Positions 41,843 through 53,415 of a DNA stretch of 64,000 bases are shown here, piece after piece. Each line of letters begins with the position of its first letter. The stretch's first letter is position 1. The notes under the pieces are model-generated. The model saw only the letters and a program-made list of their open reading frames with translations. It searched no databases and was not told where the DNA came from. Origin of the DNA: Neoscytalidium dimidiatum (taxonomy: Eukaryota > Ascomycota > Dothideomycetes > Botryosphaeriales > Botryosphaeriaceae); assembly GCA_037367355.1 (NCBI GenBank), contig CM074699.1, positions 2,480,001 to 2,544,000 of the forward strand, in the 5' to 3' direction. The position numbers were made by a program, and so were the translations under genes.

Positions 41843-44579
41843 AAAATCTCTTTTAGATATAAGATGGCTAAGTAGATTCGTTTCTCGGCGATTTATTATA
41901 GCGGAAAAATTTACCGACCGTTCTACTTATAATTACTAGTGTTTAAACCTTAGGACTTTCTAATAGAGTCTACTCTAGCACTCTTTAAGTATATATAGCC
42001 TTTTTTTTTTAAGTCCGCTACTTCTAAGAGTATCTTACCCGTCTTCTAATTCTCTAGCCTATATACTCCGCTATATTAAAGGTCTTCTTTATCTATCTCT
42101 AGACCTCTTCTTTACCGCCCTGTCGACTAGATATACCTACCGCATATAATATTACCACGTTATATTACCTGTTCCTCAAACTAAGATTCGTCCGGAGCGC
42201 GCTATTTCTGCTTAAACGTGCGTTACGTCTCATTTCGACGCATCCTACATACAGCCTATCCGAACTCTGTTCGTATGGCACTGGCTGCTCCTCTTATGGC
42301 ACAACCTTTGCATACATATCCCTATAACCGTGGCCGACTGTGAGGACCGTGTGGTAGACAGGGAGTCGACAGAGGGACGAAGGGCTTGCATTCGTAAACA
42401 GACGATTCGATAGGGAGGAGGTTTCGGCTGGCTGGCCTCGGTCGGGGTTTTACCCTCCGCCCGGCCGCTAGGGTTCCGCCGGCGGTACGCCGGTGGCCTC
42501 CTCCTTACGTTAGTCTCTGGCTACCTACCTATCTACGGGCCGGCGTTTGACACCGACAGCATTATCCAGCTTCTTTACGCTTATTAGGTTACGCTTGTAG
42601 AGTCGTCTGACAGATTATAGCGCAAGCCGTAGTCTATTCGGACGGACCGAACCTGAACGTTGTCTAATTGCTTGTTTCCAATCAGCTCTACCGCGAGTAA
42701 GGATACTAAAACAGACAATGTCGCCAATCGCCAATGAAAAATGACATACATACGTCTTCTGGTTTCGGAACCCGAAGAACGAGCTGTGGCCTCCGCGTAT
42801 CCTATGTGCAGTCGAATATATACGCAAAATTTAGAAACACTCATCAGAGAGTATAAGATCAAGATATTCCGTCATAATGTCTCTGGAGCCTTTAGTGTTT
42901 GAATAGTGGCATAAGTCTTTAACGCGAGAGACAACGAGCTACATTAACGTTATTTCTCACCATCGCTGAGTAAGGATCACAAGCTGTATTCTTATCAGTG
43001 TCACGGTTGCCTAGTGGGCGGTGACCGTATACTGGTTCGTGAGACACCCGCGCACATTATTGCGCGATTCTGAGTATATAGTTTACTAATACGGTCTTCG
43101 TTTCGAAGACTGTACAACGGCCTGCAAGTTAATCCATTTCTTGCTCCAACTCATTGTATAAGTGTTACTTATACATTATTCCTTCTAGGGAGTTATCATC
43201 CATCATAACGGGGCAAGAGCCAAGGATATATGGACCTTTGCTGGAACTCTTGACGACCAGATCAGCGAAAACTTTAGCGGAGGCATGTTGCGAAAGGTTA
43301 TTAATCAACTATTCTTTGGGAACATTCCGATCTCTTGCTGCATCCACTTTCACCCCTCTCGGGACAGTTCAGAGGAGTGCATGGGAGCTAATTGAGAAAC
43401 CCTGAAATTCTATTCTCACTTTCTATCTGCAGGCTCAAGCAACAAGTAATGCCACAGTTTCAAACCCCTGCCGCTTGTGCTTCTGCAACACCACCGCTCT
43501 CCACCTCCCCAACAAGTGCCGGTCGCCGGTTCGATGTCCCACATTTCAGGGATGTCAAGGCAGGTTTTTAGGATGTTGCCATTGGGGCGCACTTCAAGGG
43601 TTTCAAACCACGGGTTTGGGGTTGCGTGTAGGACTATATTAAGGCCACTAGCCAGCACTGAAAAACAGTGCGGCATCGTACTTTCTCAGTCCGACATTGC
43701 GGCTAGAGGCTGGTAGAGGGTCCTGAGTGTTGCCGATGCGGCACTGAATGAGAGAGCGTCTACGATTTGGGAGGCATTGAGCAAGGTGAAGCACGCCAGA
43801 AAGCGGAGAAATCGGCTAATATTTAATTTTGAAGTGACTATTTGGCAGAGAAAGAGACACAAATGTCATTTCTTTGCACTCCCTTTATAGGTCCGGTGGC
43901 TTTCGAGATCGTCTGCTCATCCCTCAGCCGCCGTGAACGATAGCCGGAATGAATTGTTAGTTATGCATTCTGGGATTAATTGCCCGTTTCTGGCTTCCTG
44001 TTATGGCTAGACTACGGATTTCCGCGGGTACCTGAGAGATCGACCCACCCTTGAATTATCATCGAATGGCATGGTTCAATCACTGATTTTATGACACACA
44101 AAGAGTTCGTATAAGAAAAGAATAAGTACGGCATACGTAGGCGGGGCGACAGTTCATCTTCAGCTACTTTGTGTTGATCATTGCTGAAGACAAATTTTAA
44201 TGTGGTCTTGATCGGGTAATGTGTGAAAGAGTGGGTTTACTCCGACCACTCATCTTATTATTTCGAACCACGAATAATACCTACGACACGGAAAACATAC
44301 AGCTGGGGATTGGCCATGATTCATTATTAATTATTGGCTGCTGTAGCATTCATAAGCTTAAATTGGAAGCTCAACTATTCTTTCGATGAATATCTTTAAT
44401 TACCTGAAGTGGATGATATCTACTTTTTGAAATATCATATTCCAGACCACATGCAGGTGCTCCTACATTGACTTTCCTTTACTCTCACCTAACGAGGCGT
44501 GTAATGCAGAGTCCGATTGCCCAGAAATCATACTTCACCCTCAATTACAATCAATCCCTACTAACCTTATCCCTCCCCC
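41843..44579. other. AT-rich, RIP-like transposon debris and gene-free sequence
   Basis: 41843-42180 is strongly TA-rich with runs of TTT/AAA, like a RIP-mutated repeat. A minus-strand frame at 42584-42862 (SVSKFCVYIRLHIGYAEATARSS) could be a fragment of a Tc1/mariner-type transposase but lacks a DDE motif. 43000-43130 (GTCACGGTTGCC...GGTGACCGTATAC) resembles part of a retroelement terminal repeat. 43624-43697 is copy 2 of the dispersed repeat. 43720-44579 shows no gene. Confidence 0.5.
43624..43697. repeat. 73-bp dispersed repeat, copy 2 (hairpin stem form B)
   Basis: Partner of 31449-31521. Its centre reads GCACTG-AAAAA-CAGTGC, so the stem is kept although two paired bases differ from the other copy. 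The motif GGTTCGATGTCC (43529-43540), similar to a Pol III B box, lies about 90 bp upstream of it. Confidence 0.85.
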
Positions 44580-46597
44580 TCAATCAAAATTGACCTGCCC
44601 AAGTTTACTGTTCCGGATCCTCTCACCAAATATTCTGAACACTATCGGCACGGGAATGAGTGCGAGAGCAAGAAACGCGAGCAAACTGTTTCCCCAGCCA
44701 AGACCGAGGGCGTTGTACATGTCGAGTCCGGCCAGGGGCAATAAGGCACCAAAGATGGAGCGCAGGACGGCATTGGCGGCCATGGCAGAGGCGGCATATT
44801 TGGTGTAGGCGTCGACGAGGTACGTTTGAACACACATCTGTTTGACCAGTCGTTAGCCTTTAGGCTTTGGTCGTGGGTAACTATGGAAAGATCGAAGAGC
44901 GATGAACGAAAAGAGGTCGGCTCACCATACAAGCCAGCAGCCCAAACCCAATCAGCAGGGTCCCGAATAGTGCAATCGCCCAATGCTTGTGATACTCAGT
45001 AGTCCAGCCGTAGATGAAGAGGCCCGCAGGTATGCAACAGGCAGGCGGGCCTGTAAGTATGAATGGCAAGCGATGCTCGGGCTTCATCTCATTCCCGGTG
45101 GCCTTGACGCGGCGTAAAGTGGCATCGCTGAGCTTACCGACCAAGGCGAGCCCCATAATCATGCCGATACCGATGCCGATGTAGGTCAGACCTACTGTCC
45201 CGCTGCTAAAGCCGTAATTACCCTCGAAGACGAAGGTGAAGGTCGTGAAGAGCAGGTAGAGGATCCCGTACACAACAGCGACGTACAATGACATCAGCCC
45301 AACGATCGGGGATAGAAAGAGCATCTTGGTAGGGCGTACGACGGACCGGACGAGAAGCTCGCGGTGGGGGACGCCAGTGTCGAGCTTGCTATGGAGTGCG
45401 GCGTTACCTGTTTCTTTGCGGAGGCGTGCTGCTTTGCGGGCGAGGAGAACAGGGGCGAAAGTTTCACGGAGGAAGAGGAAGCAGGTGATTGTCATGAAGC
45501 CGGACTAGATGGAATTAGTATAGGCAGCGAGGTAAGCGGAGATGCGGCCGATTGTTTCCATAACAGTGGGAATTGGCCGGGAAGGAGTGCGGGAGGTGCT
45601 GCTTGGTAAACTCCAACTTACAATGATAGCCAATAGCCAAAACACCCTGCAGAGAAATCAATATGTTTGTGTTTCTCATGAATGATTAGCAATCAAGAGC
45701 ACTCACCAACGCCAACCCTTTGCTTCCACCAGAAATCCACCGCACACTGGACCAACAACAGGACCCAGCAAGGGCCCCATTGCGTATACGGCCATAGCAC
45801 CTCCGCGCCTCTCCACAGGCATCACATCAGCGATAGTCCCAGCACCGATTGTTATACAAGCAGCACCGAAACATCCGGCCAGAAAGCGGAAGGCAATCAG
45901 CATCCCCAAGCTATTGGAAACAGCGCAGGCAATTGTAAATATTAGAAAGCCGACATTGCCAGCATTGTACATTGGGACACGCCCATACATCTCGCTAAGC
46001 GGGGCAATGATGACTGGACCACCAATTAGCTGTTTGTTTTAGTAGGCGGTGTGGCAACATACGAGGACCGGTAGCGAAACCCAAGACGTAGACACTGACG
46101 ACAAAGGATGCGACGAGATTGTTTGATGTATGGAATGCGCGGAGAACCTGAGGGACGCCAGGTGCAAACATTGAGGATGCGAGAGGGCTGGAATGTTTCC
46201 ATGTTAGTGAACTCGTGATTGCTTCTCCAAAGCTCAAACAATATTCCTTGTCTTGGAGGATTGGATGGCCATACGTGATGAAAGTGACACAAGACAGCAG
46301 CGCCAGATTGATCCATTTCTTCTTGGAAGTCCAATTCATCGGATTCTCTGGATCATCATCACTGTCCCACCAAACGAGGTTGGGGTCGTCATCCTGATGC
46401 TTTCCTTGTTCTGGCTGTTGTTGCTGCGGTTCCCCGGTTATGGCTTCGCTAACCGATGTGCTTGGAGCTCTGCTAATACCTTCCCCACCCAAGCCGCCTC
46501 CTGGACCTTTTTCCAGATCTGTGTCTGCATCTTTTATGGAGGCTGTGGGCTGTGGTTTCGATTCGATAGTTTGGCTGGGTTGCTTCTCGTTGTCCAT
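44580..46597 (-). CDS. MFS drug/H+ antiporter (DHA1, polyamine/multidrug type)
   Basis: Minus-strand exons 46275-46597, 46063-46187, 45707-46013, 45622-45646, 44926-45504 and 44580-44837 close a 538-residue frame (introns 87, 49, 60, 117, 88 bp). After a 100-residue acidic cytosolic N-terminus come twelve hydrophobic segments. Family marks are [15 protein letters not shown], the motif A region [16 protein letters not shown], and [20 protein letters not shown]...[19 protein letters not shown] (motif C-like). After the central loop come [15 protein letters not shown] and [19 protein letters not shown]. Such transporters export polyamines, azoles or metabolites at the plasma membrane. The 25-nt fourth exon and in-frame 87-bp first intron are notable. 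No metabolite cluster is adjacent. Confidence 0.92.
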
Positions 46598-48188
46598 GGC
46601 TGCAAGTACCGCTTGGGTGAAGGTCTCACTCTGTGCAAGGGGAATTGGAGAGCTTTATTCGAATCGCCCGTGCGGGTGTGTGAGAGAGCCTGCTTGGAAG
46701 GGTCTTCAAGAAAGTTACGGATCAGTGACGAGCTCGGCCGAGGGGATTTGGCGCGAAGATAACCAAAGAACATGCGCCAGGCGATAAAAGTAATTATGCA
46801 ATACGATCATATCGTAGACTATCCAGTTCTGAAGCACCGCACAAAGAGACAAAGCAAGATAAATGATGGGAAAAGGTGAACATCCCAAAGGTGGAATGTT
46901 TCAATCTACTTACAGGGTCTACTTTAGCCTTGCGTCTCTCCGCACAGGTGACTCTTCCAGGCCGGGATGGCGTGCGGCACAGCTTTGGCGTACGGCGATC
47001 AACAGTCGAGCAACAGCAGAAGCAGCGCGCGGCCTCAGCCTGGGTAATAAGAGAAGAGGTAAAAAGGACTGCTTAGATACCTCCGCCTCTCGGATGCACA
47101 CACAGAGGCAGGAAGAAAGTCAGCAGACTTGGCCAGCTTTCTACTTTTAAATTCCATTCGACGCAGCCGTGGTAGGCAAACAGAGGCTTTTGAGGCGTGG
47201 AAGAAGGGGATCCGAAGCCGAAGTTGTGCAGGTTGTGCGGGAGTTATGCGCGATTTGTGCACCAATGCCGTGCGGCTGCCATCGAGTTTTGCCGTGCCGC
47301 CACCCTTGCTTTGCCCATCCGGTCATGTACTTCCCGTTTCTGGCCACGGGGCATGTCGCACCACGGGTTTATGAGGCTGCATTACCGCCGTGGCTGCCAT
47401 TCTCGCCGTCTTTCTGATCCTTCAGGCTCGGTCCGTTGTCTGTGCGAAAAAATTAACTTGCACCGACGCGGCCAGGGCCGCTAAATGTTTATAAGATGTT
47501 GTCAATTAAAGCTAAAGGATACGGATCTGGTGTTGCACCCGGGTTTGCAGATTGCAGACGATGGGTTGAGCTTGAATTCAAGCTTAACGAACCAGCCATA
47601 GTGGTGCACCTCTTGGAACTTAACCTTTGATGGAAATGGGTTTGAGACATAGCTCGGTCCGCTCCATCGTGGCGGAGAGTGGAGACTGGGGGGTTCCACC
47701 ACGGCTTCGGCAAAACCTCGTCTGCCGCCTTGGATGCTTCCGCCGGCAACATCTTCGAGGCCGGCCAATTGCGATCTGCTAAATCGAACTCCAATCCCCC
47801 TTTTGCAAACGCCACACATAACCACGCGGGGAGACGGGCAGAGTGGCGTGCAGGCACGCGCCTCAGGGACCCAGGGCCGTTGAAGCAGTCATCTGGACGC
47901 AAATGTCGCTGGGATGACTGAACATTTCTCTCCGGGCTGTTTCATCTCTGTATGCCTACATTGGCTTGGTGTTGTAGTGCTTGTGAGCCCGGCCTCTTTG
48001 CCATTTATCCCGTCGTCGACTATTCCGAGACCACAGCATTCCAATTCCACTCATATTATGTCACGGCATCCAAGATTGAGAAGCATGATATTTGGGGGTA
48101 TAATCCAAATATTCCCTCATCCCACCGTCCATCCCATTAAATCATCACCGTCAACTTTTTGTTTTCCATACGCCTGTACCATAAGCAT
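46598..48188. other. Spacer upstream of the MFS gene and downstream of the PTR2-like gene
   Basis: No gene recognised. Open frames on both strands at 46863-47484 and 47489-47921 lack motifs. It holds the second copy of the 29-bp motif (47879-47907). The left part is the promoter of the minus-strand MFS gene. Confidence 0.5.
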
Positions 48189-50161
48189 CTAAATCTTCTC
48201 CTGCACTGGCTCGTTGACCACACTCAGCCTAGCCTCAACGTCCTCCTCCTGAGCCTTGGTGCCCATGTGGCCCGTCGGCAGCATGTTGAGGTGGTCTTCC
48301 TCAGCATCGAGCTTGCGATAGCAGAACCAGAAGCAGATTCCACCAATGAAAGCAATGACAGCCATGGAGCCGTAGTTCCACACGAGAAGAGGGTCCGCGG
48401 ACAGCGGGTTGAAAGCCTCGCCAATGGCGGCCGAGATGGCAGACATGAAGAGAGCAAAGGCCGCCACCAACGAACGCATGTTCTTCGGCGCCTTGGAAAA
48501 CCCGTACTCCAGGGACGTGATGGACGCGAAGATCTCCGAGATGGCAATGAGCACGTACGATCCGGTCTGTGCCCACACGTTGATATCGACATTGGCGCAG
48601 TCGCTACCGTAGGCATGGTCACCGCACTCGCTCTTCTTGTAGATGTATGCCTGGACAACGCAAGCCCAGACCATGGCCATACTACCGGTGAAGAAGCCGG
48701 CGGTAATCTTCTTGATGGGGGTGAACTTGATACCAGCCTTGCGCATCGCAGGGTAGATGACGATATCGAAGATCGGGATGAGGATGATCAGCGCGAACGG
48801 GTCCAGATTAGCAAGGACGTCATTGGGAATGCCGTGCAGAGCCATAACCGACGCCTGAGACGTCAAGTTGTTGTTGATCTGGTTGTAGGTAAGCCAGTAC
48901 AGAGGGTACCAGAGGAAGACGCTGCACGCCTTCCAACCACGGCCAACCTCGTCAACCCAGGCGTCGTCGAATGTCATCCACGCCGGCCTCGAGTCACCAA
49001 GCTTGGAGGGCTTGAGCTCATCCCAAAAAGTGCCGTCGTGGCAGTTCTTGTAGAAGGCAACCGGGTTGATGGAGAACCTCTTCTTAGTTCCGAGCATCAG
49101 GAGTCTGACGGCAGGGGCCAACACACTACCCTCGGGCTTGGTGTGGGCGTACCACTTGCGGCAGAAAAAGAGAACAGGCAGGGCAACGCAGAAGAGAAGC
49201 GTCGGCAGCATGAAAGAGAGGTAGAAGCCGACGTAGCGCTCCGCGTAAGCCATGCTGAGCTGACCGACAAGGGCACCGATGTTGATGAATAAATAGAACC
49301 AGTTGTAGATTCTTGCCGTGGTGACAGCCGGATCAACGATGACCCGCTCGCCCTTCTTGGTGGTGTGGACATACATTTTCCGGGGGATCTGTTCGGCAAC
49401 CAAAGGAGAGATGTTAGGCTTGAAGCCACCAGTGCCAATGCCCATAATGATTAAACCGATAATGAAGGCAGCCAGAGCATGCTTGGGAACTGCCAGAACG
49501 GAGGGGGCGGCTGAAGCGGTCAAAATAACGTGGCCAACGATGGCCGTCACAACCGAGATCCAGATGGTCTTGAAACGACCCCAGTACGTATCCGCAACGT
49601 ACGCACCGAACAGAGGGATTAAATACACCCAGAATTGATTGAACGTCGTAAGTCCTGTGGCGGCTTGCGGTCCCATATTCAATGCACCGGGTTGAGCATC
49701 GTCGGCGGAGGGATCGGGGGCCGCACCGGTGGCCGTGCCGGGATTCGGCTGAGATATGAAATTGACGAAGACCTGCACGGAATTAGTTTCTCCCGAGCTA
49801 ATTGAAACTCCAAAATACAGTACGAAAAAGTAGTTTTGCTAAAAGGGACTGAAAGAGTGAAACATACCTGAGTGGTGCCGTAGTACGAAAGACGCTCGAC
49901 CAACTCGACAAAGGCTATGGTGAAAGCCTTGAAAGGGATCTTCTCGCTCACCCGGCGGAGGGTGACGAGCTCCTCCTCGGTGGGAAGAGGAAGATCATGG
50001 TCGAGATACTCGCTCTGGTGAACGGCCACGCCGTCGTAGACGGGGGTTGGCTCGACCTTGTGAGCGCTCACGGAAAGCGAGCGCTTAGGATCCCCGCTAC
50101 CATCAATCAAGGCAGGGTCCAGCTTGTCGGCCGCATAAGTGTCGGTGATGTCGCCAGGCAT
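48189..50161 (-). CDS. PTR2: Proton-coupled di/tripeptide transporter (POT/PTR2 family)
   Basis: Minus-strand exons 49868-50161 and 48189-49772 (intron 95 bp) give 625 residues, typical for fungal PTR2. The cytosolic N-terminus (about 85 residues) is acidic. The first helix block is FTIAFVELVERLSYYGTTQ, carrying the E-x-x-E/R-type motif of the family as ExxERxSYY. PTR2 signature 1 spans FNQFWVYLIPLFGAYVADTYWGRF. Signature 2 is FYLFINIGALVG. Late blocks YPLYWLTYNQINNNL and SLEYGFSKAPKNMRSLVAAF are also canonical. The protein imports di- and tripeptides with protons across the plasma membrane. Start chosen at ATG 50161 (context CATCATGCC). Confidence 0.96.
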
Positions 50162-53100
50162 GATGGGCAAATGTTAGGTGGAGAGGGAAGGGAGGGTTGG
50201 CGAATGTCACAAGAAGTTAGGTGGAGCAGATCAATAAATAAGACACATGGAGCGGCGCGGATCACGTCTGGGCACGGGGTCGGCAGCAGCAGCAGGCCAG
50301 GGCGTCGGCGCGGGCTGGGACATGGTAGCAGTCCTTATCTACAGCTGGTTGATTAGGAAGGTCGTTCGCCAGACGGGGCGTGGGCTGGGTGCTTGAGGTT
50401 CAGACGAATGGAACCGCGGGGGAGAGCCGAGGGGTCCACTAGCGCTCGGCAATTCTGCCGTTTCGGGATAAGCTCGCCGCCGCCAACCCGGGGCAAGCAT
50501 CGCCCACTCGCCGCCGTCGCAAAGCTTTTGATGGCTTGTCCGGCCTTGTCACCCACCAAGCATCGCCTTGGCCGCTTGCGCCGTCGCGGCACCCGTCACG
50601 GCTTCAGTCTTTGCCAGCTTCCCCACCGCTCTTTGGCGTGTCTGGCAACGGGACGCAGCGAGGGCCAGCCTACCGCTGGCAAGGGCGCGACAGTGCCCGA
50701 TCAGCGGCAAAAGATAGCACATCGCGCGATCCATATTTTTGTATTTTCCGCGCTCGCCTGTTCCTTGCCGCTCGGTCGGTCAGCGCCGCATCGGCAGGGA
50801 TCAAATCAAATCCACGGCATCTACGGCGTTTTGCAGCGCCATCCCCGCGCCCATGGCCTTCTGGAAGCACGCGCGACATCCAGGTCCCTGCAAAACACAC
50901 AACAGTGCCCACGCCTTTTTCCGCAAGCCGCAAGCCGAATCCGCCATCCCTCGGCAGTCTATCCTCCAATTCGGCAGGTCGCGCATGCTTCTGCGCCTCC
51001 GCGGCAAGGCCGAGACACGCTGATCCCCGGAGCGACACCGGTCCACATGGCCCTCGACCCTCACCACCACCGCGGTGGAAGAGGCCTCGGGTGTTCGGGT
51101 GGCGGATTGCAGCTAGAAGAAAAGGAGAGAGCCGCGCAAACCAGACGCGACGCGTCCCTGACGAATGCAACGACGTTGTCGGGCCTGTCCGTTGAAGGAT
51201 GCTACCGACGCTAGCTCTGAGGCCGACACCTTCTGACCAATTTTTTTCTCTTCTGCCGCCGAGACTCTGGATCGCTCGACAGCCCGTGCCGCAGCTTATC
51301 GATTTCTCTCACTCCACCCCGGCGCATCCCGCAAGATTGTGTAGCGAGATTGACACGCACTTTTTCGCCGCTCTACTAGCAGCTGCCCGTAAGGCCGTCC
51401 GCCCACCGATTGCGACATCGATTTCTGTTACCAATCGCCTCAAGCCCTGTCGTCCATTTCTTTGGGTCGTGTGCAAACGGACACGCCTACCGGAGCCACT
51501 GCAACCGGCTACTACTACCGCCTTGCCACCATCCTCTCATGGCCCTGGAAGGCTAAGGTGATGGTGACGATGCAGTATCGCCTGCACGCCACAGCGCCGC
51601 ACAAATACCGTCAACTGCTGCTTGACTGAGGCATGGCCCAAGCAGACCCTATTGCCCCATCTACTCGAATCCCCGCTTCACTGAGGTTTCTACCGAATGC
51701 AGGCTTCGAAGCCCCTGCTCCAGACCCGCACCCGCTCTTCCAACCACCCGGTAGGTGGATAAGCATGCTCCGGCTGCCGTTTCCGCGAAAGCCTGGATGC
51801 CACAGTAACCTGATGTCGTCAAGCGCAAGCCATGTCTTCCAATCAGCGACCGGGTTGTCCTATCATCCCGCTGACCTACCTACCTGTGCCACATGGCGAA
51901 CTGCTTGTCAGAGTGATTTCCGCACGTGCCGACTTGGCGTTCCTGGCCTGTTCTTATTCTGTCTTCACCCTTCACTTCTTTGGCAGGTCGAGGATTTCGA
52001 CTATGCTCAACGCAGTCGACCAATATAGTGGCCGCCACCTGATACTGAAGCCTCTGATCCGGATCCGTATAGCTCCCAGCTTCCGTTGTTGTCTATCTGT
52101 TTGTACTGAAAACATCCTGGACACAGCAAAGGCACTCGCGATTGCGGGTCCCACGCTGGCGTCGATAACTATCCGCACGGTCGGCCGCGAATTACAGTAA
52201 GTATTTCTTCGCATCAAGTTTGTAGACGACGTTTGTGTACCGAAGATCAGTAGGCAAGCTCTGCACTGATAACGACATGAGTGGGCTATGAGGACCGGCT
52301 TGGAAACGACCGGTCAGCCTTGCGCGGATTGCAGGCGGTAGGAATAGGAGCCTGCATCCTCAGTACCGTCTCCGCCTGATTCTTTACCTGCGATTGGAGA
52401 TGATCCGTACGTTTCAGACCCGCTAATGGTTTCACAAAGCAGTGAATGCGAACAGTCTCATAGAAAACCCAAGCACTGGTGCAGAAGGTTTGCTATATCA
52501 TGTTCCCTTCGTCATATTTTTCAGAGCACCCCCCTCCCCTTCAAGACGGAATTCCTCTTTCGGCAATCCGTACTAGCTTTTTCTGTCGCTCGCGTCGTCT
52601 CAAGATTCTGCTGCGCATCAGGTACCTGATCTCGTCTGTTCGACAAGGCAGGCAACGTGGTTGGGCTGCAGCTCGGGATGATGGGCATGCCGTGTTACTT
52701 GATCGGTTTTCGCTGGTGCCCGACTCGAGCAATGATAGCCCGGCCGGCAGTCGTTCAGAGGGTGGCAGCGGCTGTGCACATTGGCCGCAAGCCGCATCGT
52801 CCCAGGGAGTCCTGGCCGCCGGCCTGACAACAAGGCACATCAGTGCCGGCGGGAAGCTCTCCTGTACGGCAGCGCAGAAGCAGTCGCCACAATCGTGCAG
52901 CGGATGATGGTCGCGATTCCGCATGCGAAAGAAAAGAGGTTTTCGCAGCTGTCGAGGCGGCTGGATGGCCGAGCTGCGGGGCAACGTTGGACTGAAGCTT
53001 CGGGCCGCGGTGAGCGTTTCGCGCCTAGAGGAGAAACCCATCAGCTCATCGCCAGCAAGCAGCCCTACGTCACAGCCCACCCGCCGCTGCCACTGCCAGC

Positions 53101-53415
53101 GAAGCACAAACACCCGCCACGTGACGCGAAGCTTCGCCCTCCCTCGTTTTGAGTGCTGAAGAGGCTGCCTCTTCGCACCGCACTTACTGTTCGCTAATCA
53201 CGTCGCTGCCTGATTCTGCCAACGCCACCTCGGATCCCCGGTGAGCCCGTTTCGCTCTTGATGCCGTCTGCAGCCCTCGCTGCTGTGTAGCCATGCTGCC
53301 GCCGCTCATTTGACCCGCCAGAGGCTCAACATCTCCACCTACAACTAGCTGTCGCCCGCTCTCCACTGGCCATGTAGCCTGCCCTCCGGCGCGACTGAGA
53401 ACCCTGCCTGCCACC
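50162..53415. other. 3.25 kb divergent intergenic region
   Basis: It lies between PTR2 (minus) and the gene at 53416 (plus). Many GC-rich open frames exist on both strands (for example 50393-51214 and 51832-52200), but they overlap in all phases, lack motifs and show no conserved-looking segments. A very long leader for the downstream gene or an unrecognised non-coding transcript is possible: a GTAAGT at 52199-52204 could be a donor in such a transcript. Confidence 0.5.

Noticed and set aside
48159..49292. 377-codon plus-strand open frame
   Set aside because: It is antisense to the PTR2 peptide transporter, whose family motifs are unmistakable. The antisense frame has no motif and reflects codon bias.
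50393..52200. Open frames of 120-273 codons in the PTR2 upstream region
   Set aside because: Overlapping frames in all phases and both strands, no motif, no good start context consistent with introns. Best explained by high GC and few stops.
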